In this document: positions 12,740-23,327 of the stretch, piece by piece | Layout of the letters: each line of letters opens with the position of its first letter | Position numbering within the stretch: the stretch's first letter is position 1 | Assembly: GCA_946807835.1 (NCBI GenBank) | Contig: CAMPEX010000001.1 | Coordinates: 5,285,001 to 5,349,000, forward strand | Direction of reading: 5' to 3' | Length of the DNA stretch: 64,000 nucleotides | Source: Ailanthus altissimus | Taxonomy: Eukaryota > Streptophyta > Magnoliopsida > Sapindales > Simaroubaceae | Program-made: the position numbers and the translations under genes | Notes under the pieces: generated by a model | Told to the model about the DNA's origin: nothing | Databases searched by the model: none | The model's input: only the letters and a program-made list of their open reading frames with translations

Positions 12740-14060
12740 AGGGAAGTAGAGTTTCGAATAGAATTAGCCCCCGAAACAAAACCAATTTCTAAAACCCTCT
12801 ACAAAATGTCTCCTTCAAAATTGAAAGAATTGAAAGTTTAGACGGAAGAGTTAGTGGATAAGGGTTTTATTAGGCCGAGTACATTTCCTTGTGGGGCACC
12901 GGTCTTATTTGTAAAGAAGAAAGACTAAAGTATGATATTGTGCATTGATTATAGGGAACTGAATAAAGTAACAGTACATAATCAATACCCACTTCTGAGA
13001 ATTGATGATTTATTTGATCAGCTACAAGGGGCCAGAGTATTTTCCAAGATAGACTGATGTTAGGTTATCATTAAATGAAAATTTGAGAGGAAGATGTTCC
13101 CAAGACGGCTTTGAGGACACGATACGAGCACTATAAATTTTTGGTTATGCCTTTTGGGCTGACTAATTTCCCAGCTGTTTTTATAGATCTTATGAACAGA
13201 ATTTTTCGGCCTTACTTAGACCAGTTTGTGAAAGTATTTATTGATGATATACTGGTTTGTTTAAGCAGTGAGGAAGAGCACACAAAATATCTAAGGATTG
13301 TTTTGCAAACTCTAAGGAAGCATCAACTATGCGCCAAACTCAATAAATGTCAGTTCTGGCTCGATAGAATTACAATTTTAGGATATGTTGTCTCTGCAGA
13401 TGGGGTAGCTGTAGATCCCCAGAAGATTGAAGCCATAGTGAATTAGAGACAACCCACGAATGTGACGGAGGTTCGTAGTTTCTTAGATTTGGCTGGATAT
13501 TATAAGAAGTTCAGAGAGGGATTTTCAAAGATAGTCGCCCCTCTGACTAAGCTAACTCGAAAAGAAGAGAAGTTTGTATGGTCAGAGTCGTGTCAGCAGA
13601 GTTTTGATGAGTTAAAAAGAAGATTAACCTTAGCCTCAGTGCTTATGCTTTTATCTGGGAATGATTGATTTACCATATATTATGATTCTTCCAGGCAGGG
13701 TTTAGATTATGTATTGATGCAGAAGGAGAAGGTAATAGCCTATGCTTCCCGATAATTGAAGAAGCATGAGCAAAATTATCCTACACATGACTTGGAGCTG
13801 ATTGCGGTAATTTTTACTCTAAGAATTTGGAGACATTATTTGTATGGAGTTCAATGTATGATTTTTACAGACCACAAGAGCCTGCAGTATTTGTTCACCC
13901 AGAAAGAACTGAATATGAGACAGAGAAAGTGGCTGGAGCTTATCAAGGATTATGAGTACACAGTTGAGTACCATCCGAGAAAAGCTAATATAGTAGCAGG
14001 TGCTCTCAGCAGAAAGCCTGTCAGTTCAGTAGCTCACCTGAAGATTGCATATCTATTAAT
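12740..14060 (+). pseudogene. Reverse transcriptase and RNase H region of element 1
   Basis: RT starts near 12740 with the PLDREVEF-like connection and the block around IDYRELNK (about 12940-12965). The catalytic FIDDILV motif sits at about 13240. The segment ending near 13446 carries the KCQFWL and PQKIEAI blocks. RNase H follows at 13460-14060, with [14 protein letters not shown] (about 13870) and the ALSRKP end at about 14010. Stops occur at 12840, 12930, 13060, 13446, 13666 and 13755. The order RT-RNase H-integrase is that of Ty3/gypsy. The protein is not functional. Confidence 0.85.
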
Positions 14061-14189
14061 GTTACTAGAATTGAGGTATTTGGGTGTGAGATTGAAGTTG
14101 TCAAATTCGGGAGCACTATTAGCCACATTTTAGGTCCATCCGATATTAGTTGATCGGATCAACGAATTACAGATTCAAGATCTATAGGT

Positions 14190-14606
14190 AATTAAATTGA
14201 AGGCTAAAATTGAGTCTGAGCAGCAAAAAGATTTTTCAATGACAGTGAATGGTGTAGTAACCTTGAGTTGGAGATTATGTGTACTAAATGTAAATGAGTT
14301 AAGAAGAGAGATTATGGAAAAAGTTTATTCTTTTGCATATACTATGCATTTGGGGAGCACAAAGATGTATTGTACCTTAAATGAGCATTACTGGTGGAAA
14401 GGCATGAAGAACGATATAGTCAAATTTGTCTTAAGATGCCTAACTTGCCAGTAGGTAAAGGCCAAACATCAAAAACCTGTAGGACTCTTATAACCCTTTT
14501 CGATCCCTGAATGGAAATAAGAGAGGATAGCAATGGATTTTGTGATAGGACTTCCGCGTACCCAAAGAGGCAGTGACGCGATGTGGGTAATTGTTGATAG
14601 ATTGAT
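14190..14606 (+). pseudogene. Integrase N-terminal half of element 1, cut at a deletion junction
   Basis: The zinc-binding HHCC domain is present at about 14330-14455: MHLGSTKMY, EHYWWKGM and a CLTC pair. After one stop, the catalytic core begins (AMDFVIGLP, then MWVIVDRL at about 14580). The frame then passes directly into LTR sequence at about 14606-14611. The remaining core, the C-terminal domain, the chromodomain and the first part of the 3' LTR are missing. Confidence 0.8.
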
Positions 14607-15806
14607 AATTAGGGTTGAGTTGTGTTTTTGTTAAATTATTTTATATGAATGATTCTTTATGTCAATGAGATTTATATGGTTGATGGAAAATCAAAAATAA
14701 AGAAACAGAGACCTGATTGTCCATCTTGGTACATTGAAGGACAATTATATCCAACCTAATTTATAAGGTGTTAAGCAATTTTTAGGGCGTCGGATAGTGA
14801 ATTAAATAAGATTGAATAACTTTGTAAATGAAAATTAGAAAGTGGTATCTATCCAAACTTTGTAAGCTGAATAGGGCGCTTATTACTTAAGTTAAATTTT
14901 AGCGATTGTAAAGGTTCTACATGTTATTAATGGCGTGTAGGTGAAGAAAATCGAGACTGGTAAAAGAAGTAAAAGTTCACAGAAGAGTCGAGCTCGGAGT
15001 GGTTGATGAGTAAAAATCTGTCATAGTTTATCTTTCATTTAATATGTTTTCGCTGTTTGAAATTGTATGTTTTATGTGCTTTTAATGCATAAACATAATT
15101 CACAATTTTGATATATATCCATAGTTATGCATTTATATGTTCGATATAAAAAATAGTTTTAAAACTACCAAATCAGTTTCAAAGGCCATTAGTACCTTTA
15201 GATTTATAGTAGTGGTGATGGTTTAAGACCCGGTCGATATATCCCATATGTATGGGCAAGTATTGGGGGGCGTGTCACTAACTTCGAGAAGTCGAGTTGT
15301 TGAGTCATGTAAGTCAATTTATGTGTAAAGGGTATTGTCTCGCTATTTATAGGCGATGTAAGATTCCACTGCATAGTCAGTGAGATGTCTTGAGGTGTTA
15401 TAGTGAGTGTTACTTGTTGAGATGCCCTACGACCTAGTCACATTGTGCGGTGCTGGTTGAGTTGTTGCATGAGTATAGAGCTTTAGAGTTACCATTGGTA
15501 CAGTTTAGAAAGAAAATAGTCGAGCGAAAGCTTTAATAGTTTTCGAGCTACTGAATGCACATTACGCATTTATATATGTCATGCTAGTTATTATGTCTTA
15601 TAGATTTTGGATATTATTTTCTAAAGATGTATATAAAACCCGCTTGGTAAGATTTCATCAGCATATGACTTTAAAAACTATTTTACAGTTTTATAAAAAT
15701 TTTAGAAGCATATTTTATGCATGTCTTTTAGAATTTAATATTTATATAGAATTTTATTTTATTGAAAATCTTAAATGCACTCACTGAGCTCCTTTAGCTC
15801 ACTCAT
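14607..15806 (+). repeat. 3' LTR of element 1, left part (5'-truncated)
   Basis: This is homologous to about 9000-10200 of the 5' LTR. It ends at the CTCAT duplication where element 2 entered. The open frame at 15581-15787 is the same LTR frame as the one inside 9841-10179 and is not a gene. Confidence 0.85.
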
Positions 15807-18564
15807 TGACAGGACACGACCCAAGATCCTCTACAATAAATCCCAGTGGCCTTGCGGGGCACTCTGACGAAAGTCTCTCAGAATATAATTGGGTAAGATG
15901 AGAAATTTCTCGAGGCGAACCTATTTTTTTAGTTCTTGCTATTATTGAGAAAATCTTGTAATATACATGAAAACGACATCTTAATTTTTAAAAATAAAAC
16001 GGACAGAGTTTCTCCTGTTTTTCAAAAAATTCATATAAAACCTGTAAAGAAATTTCACTTCTATTTCAAACACTTCTCAATACTACTAATTCGGATCTCT
16101 GGTCTTTTCCAAACCAAATCCAACACAACTCAATAGTTTCATTTAAATTACAGAATAACCATACTCATAAAAAGTAAAAATGATCATCATAATATCGAAA
16201 TCTCTTTATGTTAGTTCAAAACATACATACATATATACATGCCTACAACTACTATGCAGAAAGGAAAGGGTGCTATTTAGCACATTTACATATATAAAAA
16301 TGATTTTCAGATTTTGGCCTACGACTCAGCAATAGAAGAATAAAAAACTTGCGTACAGAGACCTGCATCTGAAAAGGGGGTTTAGAAGACATAAAACACA
16401 AAATGAGTGAGCTAAAAGAGCTCAGTGAGTGCAATTAAGATTTCAAATAAAAATATCATTATGCATAGATAGTAAATTTTAGTACATGCATAAATCATGC
16501 TTCTAAAACTGATGTAAAATTGTAAAATAATTTTTAACATCATATACTAATGAAATCTTGCTGAGTTGGTTTTATCTACATCTTTGATAAACAATATCCA
16601 AATTTTGTATAACACAATAACTGTCATGTGCATATAAATGCATAAATGCTATCGGTAAATCAAAAACTAGTAAAGTCCTCGCTCGGCCATTTTCTTTTTA
16701 AACTGTACCAATGGTAACCTTAAAGCTCTATACTCACGCAGCAACTCAACTAGCACCGCACACGTGAGTAGGTCACGGGGCACCTCAACTAGTAGCACCC
16801 ACAGTGATATCTCAAGACATCTCACTGGCTATACAGCGGAATCCTACATCGCATACATATAGCGAGACAATACCCTGTACACATAGAGCGACTCATATGA
16901 CTCAACATCCCGACTTCCCGGAGTTAGTGACATACCCAATGACCTGCCCATATGCACGAGATATACCGGTCGGATCTAATACAATCACCACCACTATAAT
17001 CTGAGGGTACCAATGGCCTTTAAAATGGATGCAGTAAATTTAAAACTATTTCTTAAACCGAACATGTAAAAGCATATCTATATATATATCAAGATCATAA
17101 ATTATGTTTATGCATTGTAAGCTCATAAAACATAAATTTTCATTAATATAATAAACGAAAGATAAAAGAAATGGCAGATTTTCACTCATAATATCTCCAA
17201 GCTCAATTTTGCTCCGGATTACTGCTCCCGTTACGCTCTCGATTTTCTTCACCTATGCGCCATAAATGACATTTAAAACCAAATCGAATGCCATAATCTC
17301 ATTTAACTACTAGACGCCCTAATCGGCATACAAAACTCGGATGCATACTACTTTTCGATTTTCATTTATGGAGTCATTTAATCAAATTTAACTCATAACA
17401 CCGTGCCCTGAAAATTATTAAACGCCTTATCACTCCAGTTGGACATAATTGGCCTTTACCTTTTCAAATGAACAATTATGTCCCATTTTCTTCATTTTTG
17501 ATTTTTCCATCAACCATATACATTCATTATGCAAAAGGCACCATTTACACACAACAACTCAATCAAAACACCACTCAATCTCTAACTTCCCTAAAGTGGC
17601 AGAATTTCACCCTAGGTTTCTTTTCTCAATTTCTTATTCCAATTACACTAAAATTAAGCCAATTTCATTCTAATGCCCTAATTACAACCAATTGAAGTCT
17701 TTACATTCAAATCACCAAAAATCCTAATTCTTACTTTGCCAATTTCTTCAAATTGATGACTCTTTCAAGCTCCACGCTAGAATTCAACTCAATCTAAATC
17801 AAGAATACACACAAGAACATCAATTGAAGTAATCTTAAAAGCTCAATTATAAATTTCACAAAACAATGCTTTTCTTACCTCTTTTTCTTGAATTTCCACT
17901 AATGGAGACTTCAATTGAGCTTAGGAATTAGTATGTAACTTTATTTTGGCTTGATTAAGCATGAAAAAAAAACTAAAATGTCACTGTAGCAGCACCCCCT
18001 TCACCTTGCACGAATTTGCTCTCTCTTTTACTCTAAGTATTTGCTTTTTGTTCTCTTGAAAAATCTACACACTTCCAACATATATATAGTGCTCCATCAA
18101 TTGACCAATTTGCCCCTCAACGTACTCTAAATTACTAATTTGCCATTAGTTGGAAACTAAGTATATAATTAGTTTATTTTTAACTATCTAGTTAGAATAG
18201 TCCAAAGAAATAACTAGAATTTTCAACTTGGCAATCCATGAGATTTCGTCTAATTGGTCCATTCTCTAATATATAGATGATATTTCTCAACAAAAGCTTG
18301 TTCCATACATAACCCTTAAATGAAAATTCATAAAGTAAATTAGAATTTCCTTTTCAAAGCCAATAGAGAAAATTTTCAAAAATATTTTAAGGTCGTCCGA
18401 CGCTTTGATCGAGTGTGAAATTATCAAATTAGGTCTAATATCTCTCATACGCACCATAAAAGAAATATTTCTAATAGGGTTAAAATCGGATAATCCTACG
18501 GTGTCTTTATTGCTCTATACCAAAATCGAGGCGCCAATACTACTAATAGGGATTGGATATTACA
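15807..18564 (-). repeat. 3' LTR of element 2
   Basis: This LTR is 2758 bp with TGACA...TTACA ends on the + strand. It directly adjoins the polypurine tract at 18565. The open frames at 15936-16136, 16804-17004, 17046-17252 and 17449-17695 are LTR frames without known products. Confidence 0.88.
18078..18090 (-). promoter_or_regulatory. Candidate TATA box in the 3' LTR of element 2
   Basis: On the - strand the sequence reads CACTATATATA, about 475 bp inside the LTR start. An equivalent box occurs in the other LTR of element 2 (25607-25617) and in the LTR of element 3 (34455-34462), while element 1 has a decayed version near 8481. Conservation at one position in several LTRs supports a core promoter. 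Confidence 0.45.
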
Positions 18565-18590
18565 ATTTTACCCCTCCTTAAAAAATTTCG
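18565..18590 (-). other. Polypurine tract of element 2
   Basis: On the - strand an A/G-rich run containing AAGGAGGGG ends a few bases before the 3' LTR. This is the expected site for plus-strand priming. Confidence 0.65.
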
Positions 18591-18608
18591 TCCTCGAAAT
18601 TTAAATCA

Positions 18609-18790
18609 TACCTGTCTCGAAGAGGTGGGGATGTTGTACTTGCATCTGTTCTTCACATTCCCACGTGGCTTCTTCTACTCTATGGTTCATCCATAACACA
18701 TTCACTAGGGGAATACTTTTATTACGAAGCACTTGCTCCTTCCGATTTAGGATTTGCATTGGCTTCTCTTCGTAGGTCAAATTCTAGTCC
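18609..18790 (-). pseudogene. Chromodomain end of the element 2 polyprotein
   Basis: The - strand frame carries PMQILNRKEQ, then VLWMNHRVEEATWECEE, and ends ETGMI before a stop. This is the integrase-fused chromodomain of chromoviruses, which reads histone marks and directs insertion. The aromatic positions of the VLW...ATWE core are kept. The short stretch itself is open and lies about 20 bp before the polypurine tract. Confidence 0.75.
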
Positions 18791-18849
18791 AATTCTACTG
18801 ATTGTTTCCTTAGGATGTGCGAAGGATCTGCTTTATACTTGCGAAGCAT

Positions 18850-19870
18850 GGAAACGTGAAACACATCATGGATTCTAGCCAAATCTTTGGGTAACCGTAG
18901 ATGATATGCCACATTTACAACTCTTTCAACTATTTCGTACGGCGTAATATATCAGGGATTTAGCTTTCCTCGCTTCCCGAATCTTAGTACTCATTTCCAT
19001 GGCGATATCTTCAGAAAGACCTTATCACCAATCTGAAACTCCAAGTCTCTTCTCATATTATCTGCATAACTCTTCTGTCTATTATTAGCTATTTTTAATC
19101 TTTGCCTGATAACTTGAATCTTTTCCGAAGTAATCTGGACAATTTATGGGCTGATCAGCTTCCTTTCACCTACCTCATCCCAACAAACTGGAGTTCTACA
19201 CTTTCTTCCATACAATATTTCATATGGTGCCAGCCCGATGCTAGTCTGATAGCTATTATTGTAGGCAAACTCCATTAGCGGCAGATGAGTATCCTAACTC
19301 CCCTTAAACTCCATAACACACGCTCTAAGTATATCTTCGAGTGTCTGAATTGTCCGCTCAGACTGACTATCCGTCTGTGGATGAAAGGTCATATTGAAAC
19401 TCAATTTTGTGCCTAGAGCTTTCTGTAAGCTGGGCCAAAATTGAGAAGTGAACCATGGATCCTTATCTGACACAATGGATACTGGAACCCCATGGAGTCG
19501 TACCACCTCATTTACGTACAACTAGGCTAATTTATCTAAAGAATAACTACTTATAAGGGGTAAAAAATGCAGATTTTATCAGCCTATCAACAATTACTCA
19601 TATTGCATCATTGCCTCTCTAGCTACGCGAAAGTCCTACCACGAAGTCCATCGTTATTCTCTCCCATTTCTACTTCAGAATCGGAAGGGGTTGCAAGAGC
19701 CTTGCAGGTTTCTGTTGCTCAGCCTTTACTTGCTAACAAGTGAGGCATCTTATGACAAATTCGGCTATATCTTTCTTCATACCCTTCCACTAATAATGCT
19801 CTTTTAGGGTATGATACATCCTTATGTTCTCGGATGCATAGCATATGCAGACGAATGAGCTTCTTCTATA
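18850..19870 (-). pseudogene. Integrase region of element 2
   Basis: The block at 19294-19521 carries [13 protein letters not shown] and ends with [16 protein letters not shown]. Exactly 35 residues separate the aspartate and glutamate, the DD35E spacing of retroviral-type integrases. Upstream on the strand (19740-19870) is the degraded zinc-binding domain (EHYW, CLTC-like). Downstream (18850-19250) lie the C-terminal blocks corresponding to CRTPVCWDE and the later FRIGDKVFLK-like segment. Stops separate these blocks, so no active enzyme is expected. Confidence 0.8.
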
Positions 19871-19872
19871 AT

Positions 19873-20650
19873 CTAATTTCTTAACTCATTTACATTTGGA
19901 ACACATAATCTTCGACCCAAGGTCACTGCACCATCCTCGGTCATTGAAAAATCCTTTTGCTGTCCTGACTCGATTTCCCTTTTCAATTTAATTACCTGTA
20001 GATCTTGAGTCTGTAGTTCTTTGATCTGATCAACCAGTATCAGACGGACCTGAAATATGGCTAATAGTGCTCCCGAATATGAAATTTCTAATTTTACACT
20101 TAAATACCTCAATTCTATCAACATTGATAGATATGCGACCTTCAAGTAAGCTATTGAACTGATAGGCTTTCTGCTGAGAGCATCTACTGCCACATTAGCT
20201 TTTCTCGGATGGTACTCTAGGGTGCACTCATAATCTTTAATAAGCTCCAATCACCTTCTCTGCCTCATATTCAATTCTTTCTGGGTGAACAAGTACTGTA
20301 AGCTCTTATGATCTGTAAAGATCTTGCAAGGAACCCTATACAAATAATGCCTCTAAATTCTTAGAGTAAAAACTATTGCAGCTTCTGCATCAACACACAA
20401 CCTAGACCCTGCCTGGAAGCATCACAATATATGATAAATCCGTCATTCCCCAACGAAAGTGTAAGCACTAGGGCCGATGTCAACCTTTGCTTTAGCTTTT
20501 TGAAACTCTGCTGGCACGCTTCCGACCATACAAACTTCTCTTCTTTTCGGGTTAGTTTAGTTAGAGGAGCGGCTATCTTTGAGAATCTTTTTACAAACTT
20601 CCTATAATACCCAGCCAAACCCAAGAAACTATGGACGTCCGTCACGTTCG
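19873..20650 (-). pseudogene. RNase H region of element 2
   Basis: The frame at 20373-20645 has GLAGYYRKF and IIYCDASRQGLGCVLMQ, the first catalytic aspartate block. A second piece includes [15 protein letters not shown] sequence (about 20250-20330, frame broken) and YHPRKANVAVDALSRKP (20160-20220). The 125-codon frame at 19873-20250 continues into the linker before integrase. Confidence 0.8.
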
Positions 20651-20654
20651 TAGG

Positions 20655-21420
20655 CTGTCTCTAATTCATTATTGCTTTAATCTTCTGGGGATCTACTGTT
20701 ACCCCTTCAGTAGAGATTACATGCCTAAAAACTACAACCTTATTTAGCCAAAACTGACATTTACTGAGTTTGGCATACAACCAATGCTCTCTTAAGGTTT
20801 GTAAAATAATCCTCAGATGTTCTGCATGCTTTTCCTTATTGCTTGAATAAACCAGTATATCATCAATAAATACTATCACAAACCGATCTAAATAGGATCA
20901 AAAAACTCTATTCACGAGATCTATAAAAGCAGCTGGGGCATTAGCCAGCCTAAAAGGCATAATTAAGAATTCACAATATCCATATCGGGTCTTAAAGGCC
21001 GTATTAGTAACATCTTCCTCTGGGATCTTCAGTTGATGATAGCCTGACCTCAGATCTATCTTGGAAAATATTCTAGCTCCTTGTAACTGATAAACAAATT
21101 ATCAATTCTCGGAAGTGGATATTGATTACAAACTATTACTTTATTCAATTCCCTGTAATCAATGCATAATCTCATACTTCCATTTTTCTTCTTTACAAAA
21201 AATATCGGTGCCCCCCCAAGGAGAAGTATTTGGTCTGATGAAACCCTTATTCACTAACTCTTCTAGCTAAACCTTCAGTTCTTTCAATTCTAAAGGAGCC
21301 ATTCTGTAAGGTGCTTTAGAAATTGGTTGCATTCCAGGGGCTACTTCTATTTTAAACTCTATCTCTCTATCTAAAGGCAAGCCCGGAAGATCCTCTAGGA
21401 ATACATTTGAAAACTCCCTA
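20655..21420 (-). pseudogene. Reverse transcriptase region of element 2
   Basis: On the - strand the order is [13 protein letters not shown] (about 21300), IDYRELNKV (about 21150) and the catalytic FIDDILVYS (about 20865). The last is followed by KCQFWL and DPQKIKAI at the end of the 20661-20879 frame. Stops and an extra C in a C-run near 21213 break the frame. The family assignment is secure. Confidence 0.85.
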
Positions 21421-21606
21421 ACCACTGGAATACTCCAATTTCATTCCATCGTCTCTTACGTCCATGGCATAGACTAAGTACTTCTGACATAACTTTCGAA
21501 GCATCTTTTTTGCCCTCATTACCAACACCATACTAGCGGAAAGTGATTTTCGCACTCTACGAAAAATAACCTCCATTTTACCTGGGCTACATAATTTGAC
21601 TTCTTT

Positions 21607-21900
21607 TCAGAAGCAATCTGCTGAGGCTCGATATTTAGACAACCAATCCATCTCTAAAATCACGTCAAACTCACTGATGGCCAGCACAATCAAATCCCTC
21701 ATAAACTCTTGATTCTTAATACTGATTTCACTACCTCTATACACCATTTCTGCTACAATGGAGTCTTTTGTAGAAAGAGACACCACTACCGCATAATCTA
21801 ATAACTGGGGCACTATACTAGCATTTACAACAAACGCCACAGAAATAAAAGAATGGGTTACTCTAAGATCTATCAATATATAAGCAATCGATCAAAAATT
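21607..21900 (-). pseudogene. Aspartic protease region of element 2
   Basis: The 89-codon frame starts MIDLRVTHSFIS and ends with VILEMDWLSKY. In related elements the active site reads D-S/L-G-A-T-H-S-F; here glycine and alanine after the aspartate triplet start are replaced by arginine and valine. The site is damaged although the frame is open. Confidence 0.7.
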
Positions 21901-22129
21901 GACATCGTACCTGTCATAACTTCTGGGGCCGCATCTGCCTCCTGTTAGGTCACCGTAAATACCCTAGCCTAGGTATGCGGTCTGTTTTGTGGTCCTTCGG
22001 ATGATCCTCCTTAACCAGCTCCCCTACTAAGCTAGCTTGAGCCGCTCGGCCTTCTGAATTGAGGACCTCCTCGAATTTGTCCTCAACTACCACTAGTTTA
22101 TCCCAGAGCTGGTTGTTTATCTTCTAGCT

Positions 22130-23180
22130 TACTGCTAGCTCCATCATTCGAGCAATCTCTCATATAGTGACCCTCTTGACCACACTTATAACAACCAGTA
22201 GTCCTATTCCTACAATCTCCCGGATGGGCCTTGTCGCATTTATTACAGACTGAAAAATTCTTCCAACTCTCTTTAATGCTTCAGAATTCGGCCGATGGTT
22301 GTCGAACGGAAGCTTGGTTGAATTGAGCTCCTTAGCTTGGTTTTTTACTACTAGACCATGCAGATCTCTCCTCTGTTCGTGTGAATTTACTAGGTCTTTC
22401 TCGAGAACTACCTGACCAACCTATTTTCTGGCCTTGCTGTTTCAGTTTAGGATTGGCCGCCATGTTTCTTTCAACCAGCGTTATAGCTTCCACCAATGCT
22501 CTATATTGAGTGTGGGCTGTCGTTACCACGTACACCCTGATCCGAGGATTAAAACCCACTAAAAATCATTTAGCCTTCTGCTCTTCATTATCGGCTATAA
22601 AGGGAACGGCACGGAGGAGCTTTGAAAATTTCTTCTCGTACTCAGCCGCCGAGAGAGAGCCTTGTTTCAGCTTGAAGAACTCTTCTATCTTCGTATCTTT
22701 ACAACTTTTGGGGTAGAACTTATTCAGAAATTCCTCTTTGAAAAGCACCCAAGACACTTCATCAGCATTCCTCATTTGCAAGGCCTTCTACCAATCCTTC
22801 GCTCATTCCTTCAATAGAAATGCGGAGTAATACCATCATTCGTTCTTCAGTACGCCCCATAACCTAAAACATTTCTTCATTGTTCTTTAACCAGGATAGG
22901 GCTCTCTGGGGATCTCTGGTTTCATCATAAGGCTTAGTGCTCAATTTCTTGGCGCGCTCAATAGACACTCCGATCTCTCTCGGCTGTTAGATCGCTGCTG
23001 CTAGTATCTAGGCCATCCGACCTATATTCACGTTTCCACCATCTGGCTTAGCAGGTTGAGATGATTCAGGAAGGATCTGAGGCATAAGAACATTTATTGA
23101 CTCATTCCCCTTCTTCTCTTCAGATGCAAGAGCCTCTGTAGCTGCTATCCTAGTAGTGGGCCTCCCCGAAGATGCATATT
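22130..23180 (-). pseudogene. gag region of element 2
   Basis: The capsid core is visible at 22566-22800 (KFYPKSCKD, the acidic helix and the YEKKFSKLLR block). Two zinc-binding motifs lie at about 22170-22250: CNKCDKAHPGDC and an intact CCHC knuckle CYKCGQEGHYMRDC. The frames at 22332-22559 and 22566-22781 are consecutive pieces separated by a frame break at about 22560. The upstream part (22800-23180) is interrupted by stops. The CCHC knuckle is better preserved than in element 1. Confidence 0.8.
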
Positions 23181-23312
23181 TTCTATAAATTTAGTGATGC
23201 AAATGATTATCAAATGCATAGAATTCAATTGACTAAACTTAGAAAAATATGCATGCAATTTCAAGAATCTCATTCTAGACATGAACTTTTTAACTAAAAC
23301 TTTAAAAACAGT

Positions 23313-23324
23313 GCTCTAATACCA
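23313..23324 (-). other. Primer-binding site of element 2
   Basis: On the - strand TGGTATTAGAGC lies 3 bp after the 5' LTR end. It matches the initiator tRNA-Met complement TGGTATCAGAGC except for one C to T change. Confidence 0.75.
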
Positions 23325-23327
23325 CTC

